Source: Streptomyces niveus
Lineage (GTDB): Bacteria; Actinomycetota; Actinomycetes; Streptomycetales; Streptomycetaceae
Direction: 5' to 3'
Assembly (NCBI RefSeq): GCF_002009175.1
Contig: NZ_CP018047.1
Location: 2,356,001 to 2,420,000 of the forward strand
DNA: 64,000 nucleotides
Shown here: in pieces, positions 1 through 7,235 of the stretch
How positions within the stretch are numbered: position 1 is the stretch's first letter
Layout of the letters: each line of letters begins with the position of its first letter
Notes under the pieces: model-generated
The model's input: the letters and a program-made list of their open reading frames with translations, nothing else
Databases searched by the model: none
Told to the model about the DNA's origin: nothing
Made by a program: the position numbers and the translations under genes

Positions 1-1236
1 GAGGAACAGCACGCAGCTGAGGATGCCGAGGAGCCAGTTGATCGCGGTCATCGGGTAGTAGACGAGCATCAGCGTGTAGCTGAGGAGCCGGCCGGGCGGT
101 ACCCGGAACAGCGCCTTGCCGTACTGCCTGAGGATGGTCTCGTACGTGCCCCGCGACCAGCGGAGCTGCTGGGTGAAGAAGTCGGTCCAGGACTCGGGGC
201 CCTCGCCCACGGCGAGGACGTCGGGGGTGTAGACGGACCGCCAGTACCGGCCGGTCTGCGGGTTCCTCCCGCGGTGCAGTTCGAAGCCGGTGGCCATGTC
301 CTCGGTGATGGAGTCGTAGAGGCCGCCGACCTGTTTGAGGGCGGTGATCCGTACGGCGTTGTTCGTGCCGACGAACATGGGCGCGTGGTAGTGGTTGCCG
401 GCCCGCTGGATCAGCGCGTGGAAGAGGAACTGCTGCGATTCGGCGGCCTTGGTGACCGCCGAGTCGTAGTTGCCGTACACCTGCGGTCCGACGACGAAGG
501 CGACGTCGGGGTCGCGGAAGAAGCCCAGCATCCTCTCCAGGAAGTTGGCCAGCGGTACGTGGTCGGTGTCGACGGAGGCGAAGAAGTCGTAGTCGTCGCC
601 GTGCATCGCGAGCCAGGCGTTGTAGTTGCCGTGCTTGGTCCTGGCCTTGTGGACGCCTTTCTTACGGTTCCACTCGGGTACGCCGAGGCGGCTGAAGTGC
701 CGCACCCCCAGCTCCCGGCAGAGCCGCCGGGCGGAGGGGTCGTCCCCCTCGTCGAGCAGCCAGATGTCGAGGGGCCCGCGGTGGCGCAGGCGTACGGCCC
801 CTTCGAGGGTGGCCCGCAGCATGGAGAGCGGTTCCTTGCCGGGGACGTACGTGGTGACGAAGGCGACGCGGGTGCCCAGCTCGGCGACCACCGGGACGGG
901 GTCCCGGGCGACCAGCGTCGCGTGCGCGATGGAGGCGACGTTGACGAGCATGAAGAGGGCGATGAGGCCGATCGACACGAGCATCACGGTGTCGAAGGCG
1001 ACCAGCCAGCGGGCGCCGCCCTCGCGTTCGGTCCAGTGGGTCGGCCAGATCAGATAGACCATCAGTACGCCGGACAGGAGCGGGGCCGTGACCATGAGAG
1101 CGACGGCTCGAACCCGGTGGGGCTCCTGCGCGAGCAGACTCCGGTATCGCACCTGGTAGGCGGTGGCCGGGTCCGGTTCGGTGAGCGGGCCCGCGAGACG
1201 GCTGTGGGTTTCGTAGTCGTAGCCCTCCGGCCGCAC
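1..1236 (-). CDS. Family 2 glycosyltransferase, membrane processive type (3' end cut)
   Basis: Reading the minus strand from a GTG at 1236 gives an uninterrupted frame to the window edge, about 412 residues, so the C-terminus is missing. A GGAGG stands 4 nt before the GTG. The protein starts with a soluble stretch, then two membrane segments (about residues 48-70 and 85-110), then a GT-A domain. Visible motifs are LDIWLLDEGDD, the catalytic-type SVDTDHVP, TEDMATGFELH and the QLRWSRGT acceptor motif (QxxRW), followed by membrane segments near the edge (LLSYTLMLVYYP). This is the D,D,D,QxxRW pattern of cellulose/hyaluronan/poly-GlcNAc synthase-like enzymes, which polymerise a nucleotide sugar and extrude the product. 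The sugar cannot be read from sequence. Confidence 0.88.
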   Translation of the reverse strand, partial: MRPEGYDYETHSRLAGPLTEPDPATAYQVRYRSLLAQEPHRVRAVALMVTAPLLSGVLMVYLIWPTHWTEREGGARWLVAFDTVMLVSIGLIALFMLVNVASIAHATLVARDPVPVVAELGTRVAFVTTYVPGKEPLSMLRATLEGAVRLRHRGPLDIWLLDEGDDPSARRLCRELGVRHFSRLGVPEWNRKKGVHKARTKHGNYNAWLAMHGDDYDFFASVDTDHVPLANFLERMLGFFRDPDVAFVVGPQVYGNYDSAVTKAAESQQFLFHALIQRAGNHYHAPMFVGTNNAVRITALKQVGGLYDSITEDMATGFELHRGRNPQTGRYWRSVYTPDVLAVGEGPESWTDFFTQQLRWSRGTYETILRQYGKALFRVPPGRLLSYTLMLVYYPMTAINWLLGILSCVLFL

Positions 1237-1370
1237 GGTGCCTCCAGCGATTGGGCGAGGTCGATATCCTCAGAAAAGTGGATATACCTCGGCGTGTCGA
1301 CTGGGGTCGTCCGTGCGAGTGGCGGTAAGGGGCGGCGGATCGCGGGCGGTTAGCGCCCCGTACGACACAC

Positions 1371-1408
1371 GATCGCCGGGCGGGCCGCCCACGGCCCGTC
1401 CGGCGATC
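1371..1408 (-). terminator. Stem-loop after the MTH1187-family gene
   Basis: A 16-bp inverted repeat (1371-1386 and 1393-1408, one mismatch, 6-nt loop) lies 20 bp downstream of the minus-strand gene ending at 1428. There is no marked T-run, as is common for Streptomyces terminators. The remaining intergenic bases (1237-1370) should carry the promoter of the glycosyltransferase, but I see no clear -35/-10 pair. Confidence 0.65.
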
Positions 1409-1427
1409 GAGGAGACATCACGCCGCG

Positions 1428-1721
1428 TCAGCCGGCGAGGTGCCGTTCCAGCGTCTCGACCTTGGAATTGAGGCCGTCGGTGACACCCGGCCGTACGTCG
1501 GCCTTCAGGACGAGCGAGACGCGCGGGGCCCGCGCCTCGACGGCGGCGACCGCCCGCTTGACCACGTCCATCACCTCGTCCCACTCGCCCTCGACGGAGG
1601 TGAACATGGCGTCGGTGTGGTTCGGCAGCCCGGACTCACGTACGACCCGGACGGCGTCGGCGACGTACTCCCCCACGTCCTCGCCCACACCGAGCGGCGT
1701 GATGGAGAAGGCGACGATCAT
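1428..1721 (-). CDS. MTH1187 family thiamine-binding-type protein
   Basis: A 97-residue protein starting [20 protein letters not shown] and ending [14 protein letters not shown]. This fits the small ferredoxin-like fold of the MTH1187/YkoF (DUF77) family, whose members bind thiamine or related ligands. The TPLG start, the [13 protein letters not shown] core and the [13 protein letters not shown] strand are family-typical. It overlaps the upstream DUF3817 gene by 4 bp (ATGA), which suggests translational coupling. Its ligand here is not known. Confidence 0.85.
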   Translation of the reverse strand: MIVAFSITPLGVGEDVGEYVADAVRVVRESGLPNHTDAMFTSVEGEWDEVMDVVKRAVAAVEARAPRVSLVLKADVRPGVTDGLNSKVETLERHLAG

Positions 1722-2062
1722 GCGCTGACCTTGCCCTCGCGGCGGGCGCGCGAGGCGATGATCTCGTCCTCGGCCTCACGCTTGAGCTTGCGCTCGGCGA
1801 AGAAGCCGCCGGCGGGCAGGACCGACAGCGCGAAGTAGAGGGCGGCTGTGCCCAGCGACCACTTGGTGCGCCTCCAGGCGTCCAGCCAGAAGATCACGTA
1901 CAGGACGAAGAGCAGCCCGTGGACGGCGCCCATCACCGGGACGGCGTTGAAGTCCGTCGTGCGCTTGAGCACGGAGCAGACGAGCAGCAGCAGGAAGGAC
2001 ACGGCCTCCGGCGCCGATACCAGGCGGAGACGGTGGAGGGATGAGGCGGTCTTGATGTCCAC
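1718..2062 (-). CDS. DUF3817 domain integral membrane protein
   Basis: A 114-residue protein with a basic N-terminus and three hydrophobic segments (about residues 18-34, 42-60 and 72-88) ending in a charged, Arg/Glu-rich tail. The pattern [12 protein letters not shown], then [18 protein letters not shown], then [22 protein letters not shown] is typical of DUF3817, often seen beside MTH1187-family genes in actinobacteria. The family has no established biochemical role. It is first of a two-gene unit with a 4-bp overlap to the next gene. Confidence 0.85.
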   Translation of the reverse strand: MDIKTASSLHRLRLVSAPEAVSFLLLLVCSVLKRTTDFNAVPVMGAVHGLLFVLYVIFWLDAWRRTKWSLGTAALYFALSVLPAGGFFAERKLKREAEDEIIASRARREGKVSA

Positions 2063-2168
2063 GAGGCAGGCACCTTCGTCGTCGGGGGCGTCGTGATCGT
2101 CGTGATCGTCGGCTCGTCGCGGCCGCCGCGCACATGGCCGCGCGCGGGTGCCGCACGCGCGTGATCAT

Positions 2169-2188
2169 CTTGTGAACGCGTGCACAAG
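2169..2188. promoter_or_regulatory. 20-bp near-perfect palindrome upstream of the AIM24 operon
   Basis: CTTGTGAACGCGTGCACAAG has matching ends (CTTGTG/CACAAG) and an ACGCGT core; only one base pair breaks the dyad. It lies about 65-85 bp upstream of the first AIM24 start and between two divergent units (DUF3817 on minus, AIM24 on plus). That position suits an operator for a dimeric repressor. No cognate regulator can be named. Confidence 0.5.
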
Positions 2189-2239
2189 CGACGTCTCATT
2201 GTGGCACCAGGCTTTGCCCGCTTTTTATCCGGGTCCGGA

Positions 2240-2245
2240 TACCTT
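2240..2245 (+). promoter_or_regulatory. -10 box of a predicted leaderless transcript (first AIM24)
   Basis: TACCTT matches TANNNT and is followed by exactly 6 nt and then the GTG at 2252, so the expected transcription start is the G of the start codon. No Shine-Dalgarno sequence precedes the GTG. The -35 is not convincing. Confidence 0.45.
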
Positions 2246-2251
2246 CGACCT

Positions 2252-2890
2252 GTGGCTCAGTTGCGACTCCAAGGCAGCAAGGTGCTCGCCGTCGACATGG
2301 CGGGCGACTCGGTACGGGCGAAGAACGGCTCGATGGTCGCCTACGACGGCCGGATGGCGTTCAAGAAGTTGTCCGGCGGCGGTGAGGGCATACGGGGGAT
2401 GGTGACCCGGCGCCTGACCGGCGAACAGATGGTCATGATGGAGGTGAAGGGCGAGGGCACCTGCTTCTTCGCGGACCGCGCGAGCGAGATAAGTCTCGTC
2501 TCGCTGCACGGCGACAAGCTGTATGTGGAATCGAGCAATCTGCTCTGCACGGACGGCGGTCTGCGCACCGGCACCAGCTTCACGGGTCTGCGCGGCGGCG
2601 CGAGCGGCAACGGGCTGTTCACGACGACCGTCGAGGGCACGGGGCAGGCGGCGATCATGTCGGACGGGGTGGCCGTGGTGCTCCGGGTGACGCCCCAGTA
2701 CCCGCTCTCCGTCGACCCCGGCGCGTACGTCGCCCACCAGGGCAATCTCCAGCAGCACCTCCAGTCCGGTGTGAACTTCCGGACGATCATGGGCGAGGGC
2801 GGCGGCGAGGCCTTCCAGATGCGGTTCGAGGGCGACGGTCTGGTGTACGTACAGCCGAGCGAGCGCAACACCGTCGGGGGCGATGTCTGA
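2252..2890 (+). CDS. AIM24 family protein, first of three paralogues
   Basis: A 212-residue protein from GTG 2252 (MAQLRLQGSKVLAVDMAGDS). The frame is open from 2180, but the upstream residues look non-conserved, and a TANNNT box 6 nt before the GTG supports this start. AIM24 (DUF124) proteins have a TRAP-like beta fold; the name comes from a yeast mitochondrial protein and the bacterial role is unknown. The sequence is Gly-rich, with family-type repeats such as GEGTCFFADRASEISLVSLHGDKLYVES and FEGDGLVYVQPSE. No signal peptide or membrane segment is visible. Its TGA overlaps the ATG of the next paralogue. Confidence 0.85.
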   Translation: MAQLRLQGSKVLAVDMAGDSVRAKNGSMVAYDGRMAFKKLSGGGEGIRGMVTRRLTGEQMVMMEVKGEGTCFFADRASEISLVSLHGDKLYVESSNLLCTDGGLRTGTSFTGLRGGASGNGLFTTTVEGTGQAAIMSDGVAVVLRVTPQYPLSVDPGAYVAHQGNLQQHLQSGVNFRTIMGEGGGEAFQMRFEGDGLVYVQPSERNTVGGDV

Positions 2891-3540
2891 TGCCGTTCCG
2901 GGAGATCAACTCGAAGATGGTCGAGGCGACGGTGACGCCCGGCCAGAGGATGTTCAGCCAGCGCGGCGCGATGCTCGCGTACCGGGGCGATGTCACGTTC
3001 ACCCCGAACATCGCGGGCGGCCAGGGCGGTCTGATGTCGATGATCGGCCGGCGCGTGGCGGGCGAGGCGACCCCGCTGATGACCGTCGAAGGCAGTGGCA
3101 CCGTGATGTTCGGTCACGGCGGGCACCACATCCAGGTGATCGGCCTCTCCGGCGACACCCTGTACGTGGAGGCCGACCGGCTGCTCGCGTTCGACGGGTC
3201 GCTGGAGCAGGGCACGATGTTCATGGGCGCGCAGGGCGGCGTGATGGGGATGGTGCGAGGCCAGGTGACCGGCCAGGGCCTGTTCACCACCACGCTCAGG
3301 GGCCATGGCTCGGTCGCCGTCATGGCGCACGGCGGGATCATCGAGCTGCCGATCGGCCAGGGCCGTACGGTCCATGTCGACCCGCAGGCGTACGTGGCCC
3401 ACCACGGCGACGTACGGAACAAGCTGTCCACCGCCGTCGGCTGGCGCGACATGGTGGGCCGGGGCTCGGGCGAGGCGTTCCAGCTGGAGCTCAGCGGCAA
3501 CGGTGCGGTGTACGTCCAGGCGTCGGAGGAGAAGCTGTGA
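2890..3540 (+). CDS. AIM24 family protein, second paralogue
   Basis: A 216-residue protein starting MPFREINSKMVEATVTPGQR. Its ATG shares a base with the upstream stop (TGATG), so translation is probably coupled. It has the same Gly-rich beta architecture as the neighbours: MLAYRGDVTF, VEGSGTVMFGHGGHHIQVI, DTLYVEADRLLAFDGSL, and a closing SGNGAVYVQASEEKL. The MLAYRG/VAYDG/IAYYG element recurs in all three copies. Function is unknown; co-translation suggests the three products act together or form mixed oligomers. Confidence 0.86.
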   Translation: MPFREINSKMVEATVTPGQRMFSQRGAMLAYRGDVTFTPNIAGGQGGLMSMIGRRVAGEATPLMTVEGSGTVMFGHGGHHIQVIGLSGDTLYVEADRLLAFDGSLEQGTMFMGAQGGVMGMVRGQVTGQGLFTTTLRGHGSVAVMAHGGIIELPIGQGRTVHVDPQAYVAHHGDVRNKLSTAVGWRDMVGRGSGEAFQLELSGNGAVYVQASEEKL

Positions 3541-4313
3541 GCGCGCCCGTGATCCACGACCCGTCGACGCTGCCGAGCGACGACAACGTCAACGCGTACA
3601 CCTTCTGTGTGGAGCTGAAGGGGAGCCAGTGGTTCCTCCAGAAGGGCAAGATGATCGCCTACTACGGGCGGATCGACTTCAACGGCATCGGCCACGGCCG
3701 GCTCGACCGGCTGGTGCGCACCAGCTTCCACTCGCCGCTGCACGCGAGCGACTGGGTGGTGGCGGAGGGCAGCGGCAAGATGCTTCTCGCCGACCGCGCG
3801 TTCGACGTCAACTCCTTCGACCTGGAGAACGGCAATCTGACGGTCCGCTCCGGGAATCTGCTGGCGTACGAGCCGTCGCTGGCGCTCAAGCAGTCGATCG
3901 TGCCGGGCTTCCTGACCCTGATCGGCACGGGGAAGTTCGTGGCCGCGTCGAACGGTCCGGTGGTCTTCATGGAGCCACCGCTGCGGGTGGATCCGCAGGC
4001 CCTGGTGGGCTGGGCGGACTGCCCGTCGCCGTGCCACCACTACGACCACGCCTATATGACCGGGGTGATGGGCGGGCTGCGGGCGATGAGCGGGCTCGGC
4101 GGTTCGTCGGGCGAGGAGCACCAGTTCGAGTTCGTGGGGGCCGGGACGGTGCTCCTCCAGTCGAGCGAGGCGCTGCTGGCCGAGACGGCGCGTGGCGTGG
4201 TGCCGAACGAACCGGGCGTACCGGGCGGCGGGGCCCCGTCGGCCGGACAGCCGGGCGGCACGCCCCGGATGCCTGGACAGCTGGGCGACCTCCAGCGACG
4301 CTTCGGGCTGTAA
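3537..4313 (+). CDS. AIM24 family protein, third paralogue
   Basis: A 258-residue protein from GTG 3537, which overlaps the previous TGA (GTGA, 4 bp). The frame is open further upstream, but that part is a shadow of the second paralogue. The AIM24 core is visible (KGKMIAYYGRIDFNGIG, MLLADRAFDVNSFDLENGNLTVRSGNLLAYE, FEFVGAGTVLLQSSEALL). It is the longest copy, with a CHHYDHAYMTGVMGG insertion and a Pro/Gly-rich C-terminal tail. It completes the operon; no terminator with a clean stem follows before marR. Confidence 0.85.
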   Translation: MSAPVIHDPSTLPSDDNVNAYTFCVELKGSQWFLQKGKMIAYYGRIDFNGIGHGRLDRLVRTSFHSPLHASDWVVAEGSGKMLLADRAFDVNSFDLENGNLTVRSGNLLAYEPSLALKQSIVPGFLTLIGTGKFVAASNGPVVFMEPPLRVDPQALVGWADCPSPCHHYDHAYMTGVMGGLRAMSGLGGSSGEEHQFEFVGAGTVLLQSSEALLAETARGVVPNEPGVPGGGAPSAGQPGGTPRMPGQLGDLQRRFGL

Positions 4314-4436
4314 ACGGTAGTCTGCGGAGTGTGACCTCGAACGTGTGCGCCTTTTGCGTGCCGGCACTTCCCGGCGCGCTCCCTCCTGTGCCTGGCGTCA
4401 CACTCGCGGACTTCGTCCAAATTTCAACATCTTAGG

Positions 4437-4442
4437 TAGAAT
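4437..4442 (+). promoter_or_regulatory. -10 box of a predicted leaderless marR transcript
   Basis: TAGAAT followed by 6 nt and then ATG 4449 places the likely transcription start at the A of the start codon. The stretch 4420-4448 is unusually AT-rich for this genome, as expected of a promoter that may also bind its own MarR product. Confidence 0.5.
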
Positions 4443-4448
4443 TTATAT

Positions 4449-4925
4449 ATGGAGACCGAGACGGCCACCCGCTGGCTGAGTGACGCGGAGCAGTGCACCT
4501 GGCGCACCCATCTGGACGTCAGCAGACTGCTGATGCACCAGTTGGAGAAGGACCTCCAGCCGTTCGGGCTGACGAACAACGACTACGAGATCCTGGTCAA
4601 CCTCTCCGAGGCCGACGAGCGGCGGCTGCGGATGAGCGACCTCGCCGCCGCCACGCTTCAGTCCAAGAGCCGTCTCTCGCACCAGATCACCCGGCTGGAG
4701 GCCGCCGGGCTGGTCCGCCGGGAGAACTGCGAGTCGGACCGCCGCGGCCTCTTCGCCGTCCTCACCGATCAGGGCATGGAGACGATGCAGAAGGTCGCTC
4801 CGCACCATGTCGCCTCCGTACGGAAGCACTTCATCGACCTTCTGCCGCCGGAGGCCCTCGCCGCGCTGAGCAGGTCACTCACGCCGGTCGCCGAGCACCT
4901 GCGCGGGCGCCGCGCCAAGAGCTGA
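4449..4925 (+). CDS. MarR family transcriptional regulator
   Basis: A 158-residue winged-helix protein. The N-terminal dimerisation helix (WRTHLDVSRLLMHQLEKDLQ) is followed by LTNNDYEILVNLSEADERRLRMSDLAAATLQSKSRLSHQITRLEAAGLVRRE (recognition helix and wing, about residues 35-90), then ESDRRGLFAVLTDQG and a C-terminal helix pair. It should bind DNA as a dimer and respond to a small ligand that cannot be predicted. The 3' end overlaps the convergent histidine kinase gene by 51 bp. Confidence 0.92.
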   Translation: METETATRWLSDAEQCTWRTHLDVSRLLMHQLEKDLQPFGLTNNDYEILVNLSEADERRLRMSDLAAATLQSKSRLSHQITRLEAAGLVRRENCESDRRGLFAVLTDQGMETMQKVAPHHVASVRKHFIDLLPPEALAALSRSLTPVAEHLRGRRAKS

Positions 4926-6461
4926 GGCACCGGCCGGGACCGGGTGCTCCGGGTCCCGGCCCGCGGCGGGCAGGCGCAGCTCGAACAGGGCGCCGCCCGC
5001 CTCGCCCCGGCCGACCTCCAGCGTGCCGCCGTGCCGGTGCGCCACGTCGCGGGCGATCGCGAGGCCCAGCCCGGCGCCGCCGTCGTCCCTGCTGCGGGCG
5101 TCGTCGAGCCGTACGAACCGCTCGAAGATCCGCTCCCGCTCCGCCTCCGGCACCCCCGCCCCGTCGTCGGAGACCGCGAGCACCACCTGAGCGCCCTCCC
5201 GGCGCACCGTCGCACGGATCTCGCCCGTGGCGTGGCGCTGCGCGTTGTCCAGCAGATTGCCCAGCACCCGGGCCAACTGGCCGCGTGAGCCCGTCACTTC
5301 GGCGCTGCCCCGGACCTCCGGCACCACCGGGATCCGGTCGGCCGACCGCTGCGAGACCTCCTCACGCACCAGCGCCACCAGATCCAGCCGCGTACGCCCG
5401 GCCTGCTCCCCCGCGTCGAGACGCGCCAGCAGCAGCAGATCCGCGGCGAGCTGCTGGAGCCGTACGGTGTCGGCCACGGCGCCCGGCACGTCCAGCAACT
5501 CCGGGTGCGCCGCGCCCACTTCGAGCTGGGTGCGGAGCGAGGCGATCGGACTGCGCAGCTCGTGGGAGGCGTCGGCGACGAAACGGCGCTGGCGCTCGAC
5601 GGACGCTTCGAGCGCGGTGAGCGTCTCGTTGGTCGTACGGGCCAGCTTCGCGACCTCGTCGTGGGTGCCCGGTTCGGGCACCCGCCTGCTCAGGTCCTCG
5701 GAGGCGGTGATGGCGGCCATCTCGCGCCTGATGCCCTCGACGGGCTTCAGCGCGCGCCGTGTCACGAGCCAGGTCACACCGCCGACGACGACGAGCAGGG
5801 CGGGCAGCCCGATGAGCATCGCGATCTGCGCGGCGGCAACCGCGCTCTGCTGCGGGCCGAGCGAGGCGCCGACATGGACCAGATAGGGGCCGCCCGCCAG
5901 CCCGGTGACCCGGCGCTCCGAGAAGCGGTAGTCCACGGTCGTGCCGTCGACCGTCGCGCTTCCGTCGCTGTGCCCGGTGGGGCGGGAGACCACTCCGTCG
6001 GCCGGGGCGCCCGGCGGCCGGCTGTCGTCGTCACTGTCGTCGTCACCGCCGCTGTCGTCGTCGTTGTCGTCATCGTCGTCGCCGGTCGGGGTGGGCGACG
6101 GGGTGGGCGTGGGGGTCGGCGCCGTCGTGGGGGGCGGTGACGCGGGCCGCACGGCGGCCACCCCGGTACCGGTGATGCGCTCCATGTCCTCGCTCGCGAT
6201 CAGCAGCCGCCCCTTCGCGTCGGTCACCTGGGTCGGGTGGTCCTCGCTGTCCGGCAGCTCAAGATCGCCGATGGGCACCTGGTTCGCGATCTGCTGGGCG
6301 ACCTCGTTCGACCACTGGTCGGCCTGCCCTTCCGCCTGGTCGGTCAGGTTCGAGCGCAGCGCGAAGAGCAGGGCGAACGCGGCGGCCACCAGGGCCACGG
6401 CCACGACGAGGGTCGCGGCGAGCGCGGCCCGGGACCGTACGGAGGAGAAGGGGCGTCTCAT
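4875..6461 (-). CDS. Sensor histidine kinase with Asp-rich extracellular loop
   Basis: A 528-residue OmpR-class sensor kinase. It has a first membrane segment (about residues 12-35) and an extracytoplasmic region of about 170 residues. That region contains a Pro/Thr repeat and then an Asp/Ser/Gly tract with more than a dozen Asp residues (about 125-150). A second membrane segment (about 208-232) and HAMP follow. The HisKA motif is FVADASHELRSPIASL, with N-box NLLDNAQRHA, D-box DDGAGVP and GAGLGLAIA. All catalytic motifs are intact. The start overlaps the response regulator stop by 4 bp. The acidic loop suggests sensing of cations or cationic peptides, which is inference. The gene's 3' end overlaps marR. 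Confidence 0.93.
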   Translation of the reverse strand: MRRPFSSVRSRAALAATLVVAVALVAAAFALLFALRSNLTDQAEGQADQWSNEVAQQIANQVPIGDLELPDSEDHPTQVTDAKGRLLIASEDMERITGTGVAAVRPASPPPTTAPTPTPTPSPTPTGDDDDDNDDDSGGDDDSDDDSRPPGAPADGVVSRPTGHSDGSATVDGTTVDYRFSERRVTGLAGGPYLVHVGASLGPQQSAVAAAQIAMLIGLPALLVVVGGVTWLVTRRALKPVEGIRREMAAITASEDLSRRVPEPGTHDEVAKLARTTNETLTALEASVERQRRFVADASHELRSPIASLRTQLEVGAAHPELLDVPGAVADTVRLQQLAADLLLLARLDAGEQAGRTRLDLVALVREEVSQRSADRIPVVPEVRGSAEVTGSRGQLARVLGNLLDNAQRHATGEIRATVRREGAQVVLAVSDDGAGVPEAERERIFERFVRLDDARSRDDGGAGLGLAIARDVAHRHGGTLEVGRGEAGGALFELRLPAAGRDPEHPVPAGASALGAAPAQVLGDRRE

Positions 6462-7120
6462 ACGGCGACCAGCCGGTACCCGGCGCCGCGCACCGTCTGG
6501 ATCGTCGTGGCGCCCAGTTTGCGGCGCAGCGCGCTGATGTAGACCTCGATGATGTTGGGGTCGCCGTCGTACGCGAAGTCCCAGACGTGCTCCAGGATCT
6601 CGGGCTTGCCGACGATCTGCCCGGCCCGGATCGCGAGCTGTTCCAGCACCGCGAACTCCTTGGCGGTGAGGGCGACTTCGGTGTCCCCTCGGTGGACGCG
6701 GCGGGTCGCGGTGTCGACGCTGAGGGTGCCGACGCGCAGGACGGGCGAGGCCCCGGCGGAACCCCGGCGGCGCAGCAGCGCCTTGACCCGGGCGACGAGC
6801 ACGACGTACGAGAACGGCTTGGTCAGATAGTCGTCGGCGCCGGTGTCCAGGCCCTCGGCCTCGTCGTACTCGCCGTCCTTGGCCGTCAGCATCAGGATCG
6901 GCACGTCGTTGCCGGCGGCGCGCAGGGCGGCGCAGACGCGGTAGCCGTTCATGCCGGGCAGCATGATGTCGAGCACGATCAGGTCGTACGTGCCCTCACC
7001 GGCCAGATGGAGCCCTTCGAGGCCGTCGTGCACGACGTCCACGGCGAAGCCCTCGGCCCGCAGGCCCTTGGCGAGCGACACCGCGAGCCGCTTCTCGTCC
7101 TCGACAATCAACAGGCGCAT
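6458..7120 (-). CDS. OmpR/PhoB family response regulator
   Basis: A 220-residue protein with a receiver domain (MRLLIVEDEKRLAVSLAKGL; phospho-acceptor Asp in LIVLDIMLPGMNG; KPF switch motif in DDYLTKPF) and a C-terminal winged helix (LTAKEFAVLEQLAIRAGQIVGKPEILEHVWD, then NIIEVYISALRRKLG and TVRGAGYRLV). It is the partner of the downstream kinase. It probably controls its own operon and the divergent PepSY gene through the CTTCAG repeats at 7154-7190. Confidence 0.95.
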   Translation of the reverse strand: MRLLIVEDEKRLAVSLAKGLRAEGFAVDVVHDGLEGLHLAGEGTYDLIVLDIMLPGMNGYRVCAALRAAGNDVPILMLTAKDGEYDEAEGLDTGADDYLTKPFSYVVLVARVKALLRRRGSAGASPVLRVGTLSVDTATRRVHRGDTEVALTAKEFAVLEQLAIRAGQIVGKPEILEHVWDFAYDGDPNIIEVYISALRRKLGATTIQTVRGAGYRLVAV

Positions 7121-7143
7121 GCGGACAGCTTCCCAAAACGAAC

Positions 7144-7190
7144 CTGAAGACGGCTTCAGGTGGCTTCAGGCTGCCTTCAGCTTCCGTCAG
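7144..7190. promoter_or_regulatory. Phased CTTCAG direct repeats between response regulator and PepSY gene
   Basis: CTTCAG occurs at 7154-7159, 7164-7169 and 7175-7180, with a related CGTCAG at 7185-7190 and an inverted CTGAAG at 7144-7149. The 10-11 bp period puts all copies on one helix face. This is the classic layout of OmpR/PhoB-type binding sites. The array sits in the divergent promoter region (7121-7235). Confidence 0.65.
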
Positions 7191-7235
7191 CCAGATTGAG
7201 GTCAAGCGAAAACGGCCCGACGGGGAGGAACCCTC

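Noticed and set aside
2883..3536. N-terminal extension of the third AIM24 gene
   Set aside because: This part of the frame is an out-of-frame shadow of the second AIM24 gene; GTG 3537 overlapping the TGA is the logical start.
4329..4403. GTGTGAC...GTCACAC pair between the AIM24 operon and marR as a terminator
   Set aside because: The arms are 7 bp and more than 60 nt apart, too weak for a convincing hairpin.
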